The translations under genes and the position numbers were made by a program. Positions 1 through 6,522 of a stretch of DNA of 11,332 nucleotides are shown here, one piece after another (position 1 is the first letter of the stretch; each line of letters begins with the position of its first letter). Origin of the DNA: an uncultured Flavobacteriales bacterium (GTDB lineage Bacteria; Bacteroidota; Bacteroidia; Flavobacteriales_D; SKUL01); the NCBI GenBank assembly GCA_937911795.1, contig CALDPJ010000151.1, positions 1 to 11,332 of the forward strand, written 5' to 3'. The notes beneath the pieces are model-generated. The model was given only the letters and a program-made list of their open reading frames with translations, made no database searches and was not told the DNA's origin.

Positions 1-2
1 TG

Positions 3-893
3 GAAATCTATGTGGCCTATAAAGACTACAACTGGATGATGGATTTCACCGAACAGATGATCGAAAAAGTGGCGCTCGAGGTACACGGCACCACCAAAGT
101 CACGGTCGGTAAAAATGAAATTGATTTCAAACGGCCGTACCGACGACTGACCATGCTCGACGCGATTAAGGAATACGCCGGAGTGGATATCAGCGAAATG
201 AATGAAGCCGAAATCCGGTCTGCCTGTAAAAAATTAAATGTGCCAGTGGATGAAACGATGGGCAAAGGAAAACTCATCGACGAGATTTTCGGAGAACTGT
301 GTGAGCCAAAATTGATTCAGCCTACATTCATTACCGATTATCCGATTGAAATGTCGCCGTTGTGCAAGCGCCATAGAAACAATCCTGAATTGACGGAACG
401 TTTTGAATTGATTGTCAACAGCACCGAAATTGCAAATGCCTATTCAGAGTTGAACGATCCGATTGATCAGCGGGAACGGTTTGAAGCCCAGTTAAAATTA
501 TCCGAAAAAGGAGACGACGAGGCGATGTTCATCGACCACGATTTTTTGCGCGCCCTCGAATACGGTATGCCTCCCACTTCAGGAATGGGAATTGGTATGG
601 ATCGTCTGGTGATGATGATGACCGGGCAAACTTCTATTCAGGAAGTATTGTTCTTTCCGCAGATGCGTCCTGAGAAATTCGAAAAACCATCCGGACCAAA
701 TGAACTAAAGGCAATGGGCATCGATGAACCGTGGATTGAACATCTTCAGGCCGCCGGATTCGATTCACCCGAGAAACTAAAGGCCACCAAACCTACCGCC
801 ATCCATCAAAAAATGAATGGTTTCAGGAAGAAAAATAAACTGGATATTCCGGCGCTGCAACTGGAAGATGTGGAGCGGTGGTTGGCCGAATAG
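3..893 (+). CDS. lysS: Lysyl-tRNA synthetase, class II (C-terminal part; 5' end outside window)
   Basis: Cytoplasmic enzyme that charges tRNA-Lys with lysine using ATP. The frame is open from the first base, so the 5' end lies off the window; about 296 residues are visible. The GTG at 12 is an internal valine codon in the conserved stretch EIYVAYKDYNWMM, which in this family directly follows class II motif 2. Next come the family signatures SPLCKRHR and FELIVNSTEIANAYSELNDP, then motif 3 (GMGIGMDRLVMMMTGQ, about nt 582-630), which binds ATP. After the usual end near PQMRPE the protein runs on for about 65 residues containing GIDEPWIEHLQAAGF, FRKKNKLDIPAL and a final WLAE. This tail resembles a small helix-hairpin-helix-like module; that reading is inference. 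The stop lies 1 nt from the stop of the convergent small gene. The family assignment is secure. Confidence 0.97.
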   Translation, partial: EIYVAYKDYNWMMDFTEQMIEKVALEVHGTTKVTVGKNEIDFKRPYRRLTMLDAIKEYAGVDISEMNEAEIRSACKKLNVPVDETMGKGKLIDEIFGELCEPKLIQPTFITDYPIEMSPLCKRHRNNPELTERFELIVNSTEIANAYSELNDPIDQRERFEAQLKLSEKGDDEAMFIDHDFLRALEYGMPPTSGMGIGMDRLVMMMTGQTSIQEVLFFPQMRPEKFEKPSGPNELKAMGIDEPWIEHLQAAGFDSPEKLKATKPTAIHQKMNGFRKKNKLDIPALQLEDVERWLAE

Positions 894-894
894 T

Positions 895-1131
895 TCAGGC
901 TTTGCTTCGGGCGTGTTGAAGAGATTCAACCATTCGAACGTTGGAGTAAAATGCACGGGCGGTAATGGCCAGGCCAAACGACACCAATAAAATTACCGCA
1001 TCTATTTCACTGAAAGCGCGTCCAAAAAAGCCAACGCTAGCCAGCATAAAGCTATGATAAGACAAACTGTTGATTCGCTTCAAGCGCTTCAGTTCAGACA
1101 ACGATAATTCGTTCAAATCAGATAAGGTCAT
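895..1131 (-). CDS. Small hypothetical protein with hydrophobic segments (78 aa)
   Basis: I do not recognise the family. The predicted protein has a polar, Leu/Ser-rich N-terminus (LSDLNELSLSELKRLKR, residues 3-19), then two hydrophobic stretches (about residues 28-37 and 44-62) and a short basic tail ending HARSKA. This looks like a small inner-membrane protein with one or two passes. It starts with ATG; GGAGAG lies about 16-21 nt upstream, farther than an ideal Shine-Dalgarno. Points in favour: it fills almost exactly the space after lysS, has a sensible amphipathic-then-hydrophobic layout, and no better ORF competes there. It is convergent with lysS with a single nucleotide between the stops, and divergent from the cytochrome b-like gene. 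A non-coding explanation cannot be excluded because the ORF is short. Confidence 0.55.
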   Translation of the reverse strand: MTLSDLNELSLSELKRLKRINSLSYHSFMLASVGFFGRAFSEIDAVILLVSFGLAITARAFYSNVRMVESLQHARSKA

Positions 1132-1175
1132 GATCTCTCAATTTTTTCTCTCCTTGCTTACGTAACCTGAAGGCA

Positions 1176-1205
1176 ATTGGTTCGACTGCGGCTTTGATTG
1201 GTTCG
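1176..1205. repeat. 9-bp direct repeat ATTGGTTCG, 21-bp period
   Basis: ATTGGTTCG occurs at 1176-1184 and again at 1197-1205 in the intergenic region between the divergent small ORF and the cytochrome b-like gene. The 21-bp period is about two helical turns, so both copies would face the same side of the DNA. A related GGTTGGTTG follows directly. The repeat is exact; a role as an operator is inference only. Nothing else clear was seen in the rest of 1132-1345 apart from the -7 box near 1322. Confidence 0.4.
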
Positions 1206-1321
1206 GTTGGTTGCAGCAAAGATTAAAATTACAACATTTGATTACCATTCCCAAGCCCACACCTTTCGTTTCAATGTAAAACCTATAACAGCGCAGACAC
1301 CGGTTGCTGAAGATTGTTAAC

Positions 1322-1329
1322 TACATTTG
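1322..1329 (+). promoter_or_regulatory. Bacteroidota-type -7 promoter box (TACATTTG)
   Basis: The octamer matches TAnnTTTG exactly and ends 16 nt before the ATG at 1346, so transcription would start roughly 10 nt before that codon. A TTG at 1304-1306 lies upstream, but at 15 nt its spacing is shorter than the usual -33 to -7 distance. The box argues against translation starting at the in-frame TTG at 1304, which would lie upstream of it. Confidence 0.55.
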
Positions 1330-1345
1330 TACAAACATATATACT

Positions 1346-1801
1346 ATGCAAACAGGTATACTTCACTTACACTCTTTGTTGCGATGGTTTTTGCTCGCAC
1401 TGCTCATCTACGTGGTTATTGTTTCCATCATCGGCTGGAAACAGAATAAGGTCTATACAAAAGGTTATAAAAACCTGGTTTTTTACACCGTATTGACCAC
1501 ACATGTGCAGTTGATTCTGGGCTTGCTGCTATATTTTTGGAACGGTTGGGCTGGCAATTGGGCCAGAATCGGAGAGGTAATGAGCGAATCCATTACCCGC
1601 TTTTTCACGGTAGAACACACCCTCGGAATGCTTATCTCGGTGGTTTTAATCACTATAGGAAGTGTACGTTCCAAAAAAGTGGCGGAAGATTCGGGCAAGT
1701 ATAAAGTGGTGGCGCTGATGTTCGGAATAGCACTTTTACTGATTCTTTTATCTATTCCGTGGCCTTTCAGAGAAGTAGGTGCAGGTCGCGGTTGGCTGTA
1801 G
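1346..1801 (+). CDS. Cytochrome b-like four-helix membrane protein
   Basis: A 151-residue inner-membrane protein of the short type often annotated 'cytochrome B' in Bacteroidota. It starts LHLHSLLRW (residues 6-14, with H7 and H9), has four hydrophobic segments (about 13-30, 46-64, 92-107 and 121-137) and ends IPWPFREVGAGRGW, a pattern I associate with this family. H53 and H91 lie in or at the second and third segments and could be haem ligands, but no classical haem motif proves haem binding, so an electron-transfer role is inference. The frame is open from TTG 1304, but the ATG at 1346 is preferred: a -7 promoter box lies between the two, and from this start the protein begins with the conserved-looking HLHSLLRW region. 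It is probably transcribed alone or with hflX 52 nt downstream. Confidence 0.78.
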   Translation: MQTGILHLHSLLRWFLLALLIYVVIVSIIGWKQNKVYTKGYKNLVFYTVLTTHVQLILGLLLYFWNGWAGNWARIGEVMSESITRFFTVEHTLGMLISVVLITIGSVRSKKVAEDSGKYKVVALMFGIALLLILLSIPWPFREVGAGRGWL

Positions 1802-1828
1802 TAAATGGCGGTTTTTCGTTAAACAAAT

Positions 1829-1842
1829 TACTGGCTACTGGC
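1829..1842. repeat. Tandem 7-bp repeat (TACTGGC)x2 in hflX leader
   Basis: TACTGGC occurs twice, head to tail, just upstream of the hflX start codon. The 10-mer GCTACTGGCT at 1834-1843 recurs at 8869-8878, near the 3' end of udk. A heptamer is not a multiple of three, but it lies outside the coding frame, so copy-number change would alter leader spacing rather than reading frame. Two copies are few and could be chance. Confidence 0.35.
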
Positions 1843-1853
1843 TTTAATATTTT

Positions 1854-3050
1854 ATGGCAGAAAATATCACCACAGAAAAACAGGTCGAAACAGCGGTGTT
1901 GGTGGGCCTGATTACACAAAACCAAACCGAAGAACAATTAAAAGAATACCTCGATGAGCTGGCATTTCTTGCCGAAACCGCAGGAGCGGTAACAGCTGGT
2001 AAGTTTGTTCAGCGGCTCGATACGCCGCATCCCAAAACTTTCGTCGGAACGGGAAAACTGCAGGAAATTGTAGAATTTGTGCAGGAGCATGAAATAGACA
2101 TTGTCATTTTTGACGACGAACTTTCACCATCGCAATTGCGCAATGTGGAACGCGAACTCAATGTAAAAGTGCTCGACCGAAGCAATCTCATTCTCGATAT
2201 TTTCGCCAACAGAGCCCGCACTGCCCACGCCAAGACTCAGGTTGAACTGGCACAGTACCAATATTTGCTTCCGCGGTTGACAAGAATGTGGACACACCTT
2301 GAGCGTCAAAAGGGGGGAATCGGAATGCGAGGACCTGGAGAATCGCAGATAGAAACCGACCGTCGTATTATTCTCGATAAAATTGCGCTGCTCAAAAAGA
2401 AGCTTGAAAAGATCGACAAACAAATGGCTACCCAGCGCGGAAACCGTGGCCAGATGGTACGCGTGGCACTGGTGGGTTACACCAACGTGGGCAAATCGAC
2501 CCTGATGAATATCCTCAGCAAATCGGAAGTGTTTGCCGAAAACAAACTGTTTGCTACGCTCGATACCACGGTGCGGAAAATCGTTCTGCAGAACGTTCCA
2601 TGCCTTGTGAGTGATACGGTTGGGTTTATCCGAAAATTACCGCACCAGTTGGTGGAATCGTTCAAATCTACGCTCGACGAAGTGCGCGAGGCGGATATTC
2701 TACTGCACGTGGTGGACATCTCGCATCCGAATTTCGAGGAGCAGATCAACATTGTCAACCAGACGCTGAATGATATTGGATGTCTGGAGAAGCCGACGAT
2801 GATGGTATTCAACAAAATTGACGCCTTCCGTTTTGAAGAAAAAGACGAAGACGATCTGACTCCGAAAACACGTGAGAATTATTCGCTCGATGACCTGAAA
2901 AAAACCTGGATGGGAAGCGGCGACGAGAAAAATGCGCTGTTTATTTCGGCTGAAAAAAGAACCAATATCAATTTACTCCGGCAGCAGCTTTACGAAATGG
3001 TGAAAGACATTCACGCCGTTCGTTTTCCGTATGACAACTTCCTTTACTAG
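1854..3050 (+). CDS. hflX: GTPase HflX
   Basis: Ribosome-associated GTPase of the OBG-HflX group. In characterised bacteria HflX binds the 50S subunit and splits stalled or hibernating 70S ribosomes. The 398-residue product has the full layout: N-terminal HflX domain (about 1-145, with TFVGTGKLQEI and IFDDELSPSQLRNVE), the glycine-rich GGIGMRGPGESQIETDRR (154-171), a coiled-coil linker (about 172-195), then the G domain. G1 is GYTNVGKST (208-216), the switch I region FATLDTT (233-239), G3 DTVGF (254-258), G4 NKID (320-323) and G5 SAEK (365-368). The ATG at 1854 gives the expected N-terminus; no Shine-Dalgarno or TAnnTTTG box precedes it, and a tandem heptamer lies in the 52-nt gap. The transporter gene begins 6 nt after the stop, so co-transcription is likely. 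Confidence 0.96.
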   Translation: MAENITTEKQVETAVLVGLITQNQTEEQLKEYLDELAFLAETAGAVTAGKFVQRLDTPHPKTFVGTGKLQEIVEFVQEHEIDIVIFDDELSPSQLRNVERELNVKVLDRSNLILDIFANRARTAHAKTQVELAQYQYLLPRLTRMWTHLERQKGGIGMRGPGESQIETDRRIILDKIALLKKKLEKIDKQMATQRGNRGQMVRVALVGYTNVGKSTLMNILSKSEVFAENKLFATLDTTVRKIVLQNVPCLVSDTVGFIRKLPHQLVESFKSTLDEVREADILLHVVDISHPNFEEQINIVNQTLNDIGCLEKPTMMVFNKIDAFRFEEKDEDDLTPKTRENYSLDDLKKTWMGSGDEKNALFISAEKRTNINLLRQQLYEMVKDIHAVRFPYDNFLY

Positions 3051-3056
3051 TCAATC

Positions 3057-3995
3057 ATGTCGGGTTTACTGCGTGCGCACCTTGCCTTACTTTTTGTAAA
3101 CCTTATTTACGGTGTAAATTATATGGTGGCCAAGGGGCTTATGCCCGATCTCATTCCACCGAGTGGTTTTATTCTGTTGCGCGTGGCCGGAGCAACCATT
3201 CTTTTCTTTTTGTTGATGCTGGTCACAAAATTTCAGCGCATCGACCGGAAGGATATCGGAAGATTGCTCTTGTGTAGTTTCTTCGGTGTGGCCGCCAATC
3301 AATTGATGTTTTTCAACGGACTGAATCTCACCTCTCCCATCAACGCTTCAATTATCATGACAGCAAACCCGGTGTTGGTGCTGGTTTTGGCAAGCATTTT
3401 TCTGGGTGACAAGATTTCGGGAATCCGCGTGTTGGGAATAGTCTTCGGAGCCATTGGTGCAGTTTGGCTCATTTTTACCAGTGCCGACGGTTCAGTGATT
3501 TCCGGTGATTGGCGCGGAGATGTAATGATATTGATCAATGCAGCTTCGTATGCTGTTTTTCTGGTGATGGTAAAACCGTTGATGCAGAAATACAATGCGG
3601 TGACCGTGAGCAGTTGGTTGTTCCTGGCAGGGATTTTCTTTGTGCTTCCATTCGGATGGAGCGAATTCCGGGAAATTAGATGGAGCGATTTTGAAACTGG
3701 TGATTACGTTGCGACGGTATTTGTGATCTTCGGTACCACATTTCTGGCGTACCTGCTCAGCATTTATGCCATTCGAATTGTGAGCGCAAACGTGGTGAGC
3801 AGCTACACCTATTTTCAACCCATCACGGCGGCTGTTACCGCTTCATTTTTCGCGTGGATTGGCTGGGCGGCCATCGACTATACCGGGGGAATCACCTGGA
3901 TGAAAGTAGCCAGCGCAGTATTGATTTTTATCGGTGTTTACCTGGTGAGTAAACCGGGTCTGGACAAAGCGCGGGAGCGATCCGGTAAAACTTAA
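3057..3995 (+). CDS. EamA/DMT-family transporter
   Basis: An inner-membrane permease of the drug/metabolite transporter superfamily, 312 residues long, with about ten hydrophobic helices arranged as two EamA repeats (about 8-141 and 153-298). The first repeat opens with HLALLFVNLIYGVNYMVAKG and carries FILLRVAGATILF and SPINASIIMTANPVLVLVLA. The second carries NAASYAVFLVMVKPLMQKYN and SANVVSSYTYFQPITAAV, all typical of the family. The substrate cannot be read from the sequence; members export amino acids, metabolites or drugs. The C-terminal tail is short and basic (SKPGLDKARERSGKT), consistent with the cytoplasmic side. It follows hflX by 6 nt and is probably cotranscribed with it, though no functional link is evident. 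No clear terminator was seen in the 89 nt before yicC. Confidence 0.93.
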   Translation: MSGLLRAHLALLFVNLIYGVNYMVAKGLMPDLIPPSGFILLRVAGATILFFLLMLVTKFQRIDRKDIGRLLLCSFFGVAANQLMFFNGLNLTSPINASIIMTANPVLVLVLASIFLGDKISGIRVLGIVFGAIGAVWLIFTSADGSVISGDWRGDVMILINAASYAVFLVMVKPLMQKYNAVTVSSWLFLAGIFFVLPFGWSEFREIRWSDFETGDYVATVFVIFGTTFLAYLLSIYAIRIVSANVVSSYTYFQPITAAVTASFFAWIGWAAIDYTGGITWMKVASAVLIFIGVYLVSKPGLDKARERSGKT

Positions 3996-4060
3996 TTCAT
4001 AGGATTATTTCAATTTAGAACCTTTTGTTTGTTGCTTCCTTTAGCCCGCCCCTATTTTCC

Positions 4061-4068
4061 TATTTTTG
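4061..4068 (+). promoter_or_regulatory. Bacteroidota-type -7 promoter box (TATTTTTG) of the yicC operon
   Basis: An exact TAnnTTTG match ending 16 nt before the yicC ATG at 4085. TTTG and TTG triplets occur at 4024-4034, but 26 nt or more separates them from the box, longer than the usual spacing, so the -33 element is uncertain. The box lies inside the N-terminal extension that an earlier in-frame start would give, which supports the later start. Confidence 0.55.
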
Positions 4069-4084
4069 CAGAAACGCGCACGCA

Positions 4085-4957
4085 ATGATCAAATCAATGA
4101 CCGGCTACGGAAGGTCTTCCGCTGAGTTCGGATCAAAAAAAATAACGGCTGAGATTAAATCACTCAACAGCAAAGGGCTGGATGCTTCGATTAAATCGTC
4201 GTCGCTATACCGCGAAAGAGAGGCCGAAATCCGGAGCATGGTTTCCGAAAAGCTGGTTCGCGGAAAAATTGATCTGGCTATTTTTTCGGAATCCACCGAG
4301 GAAGAAAAACGTACAGAAATCAATGTTACCCTGGGTAAACAATATTACGATCAGCTAAAAACATTGGCCGATGCTATCGGTACCGAGCCGGCAGATTATT
4401 TTTCGCTGATTCTGCGCATGCCGGACATCTTCAGCGCTGAAAGGCCCGAACTCACGGATGAAGAATGGGCCGTTGCTCAACAGGTTATCGCAGATGCTAT
4501 TCAACAGCTCGACGAATTCAGAAATCAGGAAGGAAATTACCTCGAAAAAGATTTGCGGCAGCGTATCGAAACTATAGAACAGCTCAAAGATAAAATTGCA
4601 GAACACGCCGGAGACCGCGCGATTCGGGTTCGCGAAAAGCTGGCCGAGGCGCTGAAACAACTCAGCGACCGCGAAATGGACGATGAGAACCGCTTTGAAC
4701 AGGAGCTTATTTATTATCTCGAAAAACTCGACATCACCGAAGAGCTCGTAAGACTCAAAGGGCATTGCAGTTATTTTACTGAAACGCTGAACGAAGCTCC
4801 GGGACAAGGAAAGAAACTGGGTTTTATCTGCCAGGAAATCGGCCGTGAAATCAACACCATCGGGAGCAAGGCAAACCATACGGAGATCCAGCGATTTGTT
4901 GTGGAAATGAAAGATGAACTCGAAAAAATCAAGGAGCAGATCCTGAACATCATGTAA
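4085..4957 (+). CDS. yicC: YicC/YloC family endoribonuclease
   Basis: A YicC/YloC-family protein of 290 residues, close to the usual length. Studied members act in RNA turnover: Bacillus YloC has been reported as an endoribonuclease, and E. coli YicC affects small-RNA decay. The N-terminal domain begins MIKSMTGYGR, the family hallmark, followed by EIKSLNSKGLD (23-33). The middle carries QEGNYLEKDL (148-157) and a predicted coiled coil (about 155-196). The C-terminal DUF1732 region has RFEQELIYYLEKLDITEEL (203-221), GKKLGFICQEIGREINTIGS (242-261) and a closing EKIKEQILNI. The frame is open from TTG 4025, but that extension (ending FCRNAHA) is unlike the family and spans the promoter box, so ATG 4085 is chosen. 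It is first in a yicC-gmk-nadD operon; its TAA overlaps the gmk ATG by one base (TAATG). Confidence 0.95.
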   Translation: MIKSMTGYGRSSAEFGSKKITAEIKSLNSKGLDASIKSSSLYREREAEIRSMVSEKLVRGKIDLAIFSESTEEEKRTEINVTLGKQYYDQLKTLADAIGTEPADYFSLILRMPDIFSAERPELTDEEWAVAQQVIADAIQQLDEFRNQEGNYLEKDLRQRIETIEQLKDKIAEHAGDRAIRVREKLAEALKQLSDREMDDENRFEQELIYYLEKLDITEELVRLKGHCSYFTETLNEAPGQGKKLGFICQEIGREINTIGSKANHTEIQRFVVEMKDELEKIKEQILNIM

Positions 4958-5526
4958 TGAAAGAAGGAAAGGCCATCATCGTTTCGGCACCATCGGGCGC
5001 CGGTAAAACCACGCTCGTACACCACCTGCTCAGCCTTCCGCTGAACCTGGCCTTTTCTGTGTCTGCCTGCAGCCGCAAAAAACGCGACAACGAACAGGAG
5101 GGGAAAGATTATTACTTTCTGAGCGTTTCGGAGTTTCGCAAAAAAATCGATGAAGAAGCTTTTGTTGAATGGGAGGAAGTCTACAAAGACCATTTTTATG
5201 GTACACTAAAAAGCGAAACCGACCGAATCTGGCAACAGGGAAAGCATGTAATATTCGATGTAGATGTAGTGGGTGGATTGAATCTTAAAAAAGTATTGGG
5301 AGATCGAGCACTTTCGATTTTTGTTCAACCGCCATCTGTGGATGTACTCGAACAACGATTGCGTCAACGCAGCTCGGAATCAGAAGAAATGCTGGCCCAA
5401 CGGGTGCAGAAATCGTGGCAGGAACTGGAACATGCTCCCAATTTTGATGTTGTGATACTGAATGATCAGCTGGATCAGGCCCGCAATGAAATCGAAAAAG
5501 TCGTGAGCAAATTTCTGACATCATGA
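4957..5526 (+). CDS. gmk: Guanylate kinase
   Basis: Phosphorylates GMP (and dGMP) to GDP with ATP, an essential cytoplasmic step toward GTP. It is 189 residues long, normal for the family. Visible elements are the P-loop APSGAGKTT (11-19), the GMP-binding region SVSACSRKKR (34-43) with R40 and R43, KDYYF (50-54), FVEWEEVY (69-76) with E71, FYGT (80-83), and FDVDVVGG (100-107) corresponding to the conserved aspartates. The usual SATTR motif reads SACSR here, so both threonines are replaced (C38, S39); S36, R40, R43 and E46 remain, and I expect an active enzyme. The start overlaps the yicC stop by one base and the stop overlaps the nadD start by four (ATGA), so translation is probably coupled along the operon. 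Confidence 0.96.
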   Translation: MKEGKAIIVSAPSGAGKTTLVHHLLSLPLNLAFSVSACSRKKRDNEQEGKDYYFLSVSEFRKKIDEEAFVEWEEVYKDHFYGTLKSETDRIWQQGKHVIFDVDVVGGLNLKKVLGDRALSIFVQPPSVDVLEQRLRQRSSESEEMLAQRVQKSWQELEHAPNFDVVILNDQLDQARNEIEKVVSKFLTS

Positions 5527-6131
5527 AAATTGGGCTTTATTTCGGGACCTTTAATCCGATTCATGTCGGACATCTGATCATTGCCAATTATATGGTTGAC
5601 TACACCGATCTCGATCAGGTGTGGTTGGTGGTGACTCCGCAGAACCCGCTCAAATCAAAATCGAGTCTGTTGCAGGATTATCACCGGCTCGCCATGGTTC
5701 GGCTGGCCATTGAAAACAACACAAAACTGCATGCAAGCAACATTGAATTTGATCTGCCAAAGCCTTCCTACACGGTACAGACGCTGGCATATCTGCGGGA
5801 GGCGCACCCCGAAAAGGAATTCGCATTGATTATGGGCGAGGATAACCTGCGCACATTCTACAAGTGGTACAACAACGAAGAAATCCTGCGCAACCATCAT
5901 CTCTATGTTTATCCCAGGGCACTCACCGAATCGGAGCGCGAAGAACAGCAACCGCTGAAACCAAATACAGATTTGATGAATCACCCGCACGTAACCGTTT
6001 GCGATGCACCGGTAATGAAATTATCTGCGAGCTTCATACGCAAAGCCATCCGACAGAAAAAAGATGTTCGCTATCTGCTGACAGAGCCCGTGCATAAATA
6101 CGTCGATGAGATGAATTTTTATAAAGATTGA
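5523..6131 (+). CDS. nadD: Nicotinate-nucleotide adenylyltransferase
   Basis: Joins nicotinate mononucleotide to AMP from ATP, giving deamido-NAD+, the step shared by de novo and Preiss-Handler NAD synthesis. The 202-residue protein carries the nucleotidyltransferase signature GTFNPIHVGH (8-17), with the HxGH motif at H14-H17. It also has VTPQNPLKSK (37-46), the substrate-binding PSYTVQTL (81-88), GEDNLRTFYKW (105-115) and the second nucleotide-binding motif LSASFIR (167-173), a variant of the common ISSTxIR. Its ATG lies inside the gmk stop (ATGA overlap of 4 nt), which fixes the start. Together with yicC and gmk it forms a gene order common in Bacteroidota. A small ORF and a terminator follow. 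Confidence 0.96.
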   Translation: MKIGLYFGTFNPIHVGHLIIANYMVDYTDLDQVWLVVTPQNPLKSKSSLLQDYHRLAMVRLAIENNTKLHASNIEFDLPKPSYTVQTLAYLREAHPEKEFALIMGEDNLRTFYKWYNNEEILRNHHLYVYPRALTESEREEQQPLKPNTDLMNHPHVTVCDAPVMKLSASFIRKAIRQKKDVRYLLTEPVHKYVDEMNFYKD

Positions 6132-6151
6132 TCCAGCTCGGGTAAATGATT

Positions 6152-6164
6152 TATAAAATTTATA
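6152..6164. other. AT-rich 13-bp palindrome in nadD-small ORF gap
   Basis: TATAAAATTTATA is symmetric around its central A and lies in an AT-rich tract of the 133-nt gap between nadD and the 49-codon ORF. It could be a binding site or part of a promoter, but AT-rich DNA gives such palindromes easily. No exact TAnnTTTG box was found in the gap; AAGCTTTG at 6221-6228 is a one-base miss. Confidence 0.2.
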
Positions 6165-6264
6165 TGACTCATAATGTGTAATTTAAAAACCACTTTCAGC
6201 ATCTGAAATTGTTTTGGCTCAAGCTTTGGTTTTCACTCCAACAGAACTAATAAAAACCAAAGCC

Positions 6265-6414
6265 ATGATAGATTTAAGAAACACCTACCGCGAGTCCAGA
6301 CAAAAAGCAGTTCACCTGATGCAACAGGGACGCCTCAACGCATACATTGCTCAGCTGGCAAGAATTCAGGAGCTCGAATTGCAAATGATCAATTATTCCC
6401 AAACAGTCCGATGA
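6265..6414 (+). CDS. Small uncharacterised protein (49 aa)
   Basis: A 49-codon ORF (MIDLRNTYRESRQKAVHLMQ at its start) encoding a charged, mainly helical soluble peptide with no hydrophobic segment. Residues from about 23 to 42 form a leucine/isoleucine-spaced helix (YIAQLARIQELELQMI). It resembles short Bacteroidota hypotheticals that begin with LRxxYRxxRxKA, as I recall them; no function is known to me. The frame is open back to a TTG at 6214, but that extension looks unlike protein sequence of this type, and ATG 6265 gives a compact product. A strong intrinsic terminator starts 25 nt after the stop, so this ORF is either the last gene of the yicC operon or a unit of its own. An sRNA-like transcript ending at the same terminator is the main alternative. 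Confidence 0.62.
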   Translation: MIDLRNTYRESRQKAVHLMQQGRLNAYIAQLARIQELELQMINYSQTVR

Positions 6415-6439
6415 CGACAACTGAAACACTACTTATCTG

Positions 6440-6472
6440 AAAGGCTCTGAATACAATATTCGGAGCCTTTTC
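6440..6472 (+). terminator. Strong intrinsic terminator
   Basis: AAAGGCTCTGAATA (6440-6453) pairs with TATTCGGAGCCTTT (6457-6470): a 14-bp stem with one T·G pair at 6448/6462 and a 3-nt loop (CAA). TTTTC follows the GC-rich half of the stem. It ends the small ORF and probably the whole yicC-gmk-nadD transcript, and separates them from the TPR gene promoter 25 nt downstream. Confidence 0.88.
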
Positions 6473-6496
6473 TCATTTATTCCCTTCGGAGACCCG

Positions 6497-6504
6497 TATC
6501 TTTG
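6497..6504 (+). promoter_or_regulatory. Bacteroidota-type -7 promoter box (TATCTTTG) of the TPR gene
   Basis: An exact TAnnTTTG match directly after the terminator, ending 18 nt before the TTG start at 6523. This spacing is close to that of the boxes before the cytochrome b-like gene and yicC (16 nt each). No good TTG -33 element was found at the expected distance. Confidence 0.6.
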
Positions 6505-6522
6505 CATTAAATTCTACAAACA

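Noticed and set aside
4025..4084. N-terminal extension of YicC from TTG 4025
   Set aside because: The extension is unlike the family, which starts MIKSMTGYGR, and it contains the -7 promoter box.
4355..4879. 174-codon open frame antisense to yicC
   Set aside because: It lies fully inside the well-supported yicC gene, is rich in Phe/Leu from reverse-reading Glu/Lys codons, and has no recognisable motif.
5655..5990. 111-codon open frame antisense to nadD
   Set aside because: It overlaps conserved nadD motifs, has no promoter or family signature, and is explained by codon bias of nadD.
6214..6264. 17-residue extension of the small ORF from TTG 6214
   Set aside because: The ATG at 6265 gives a compact helical protein; the extension starts with a rare codon and shows no supporting signal.
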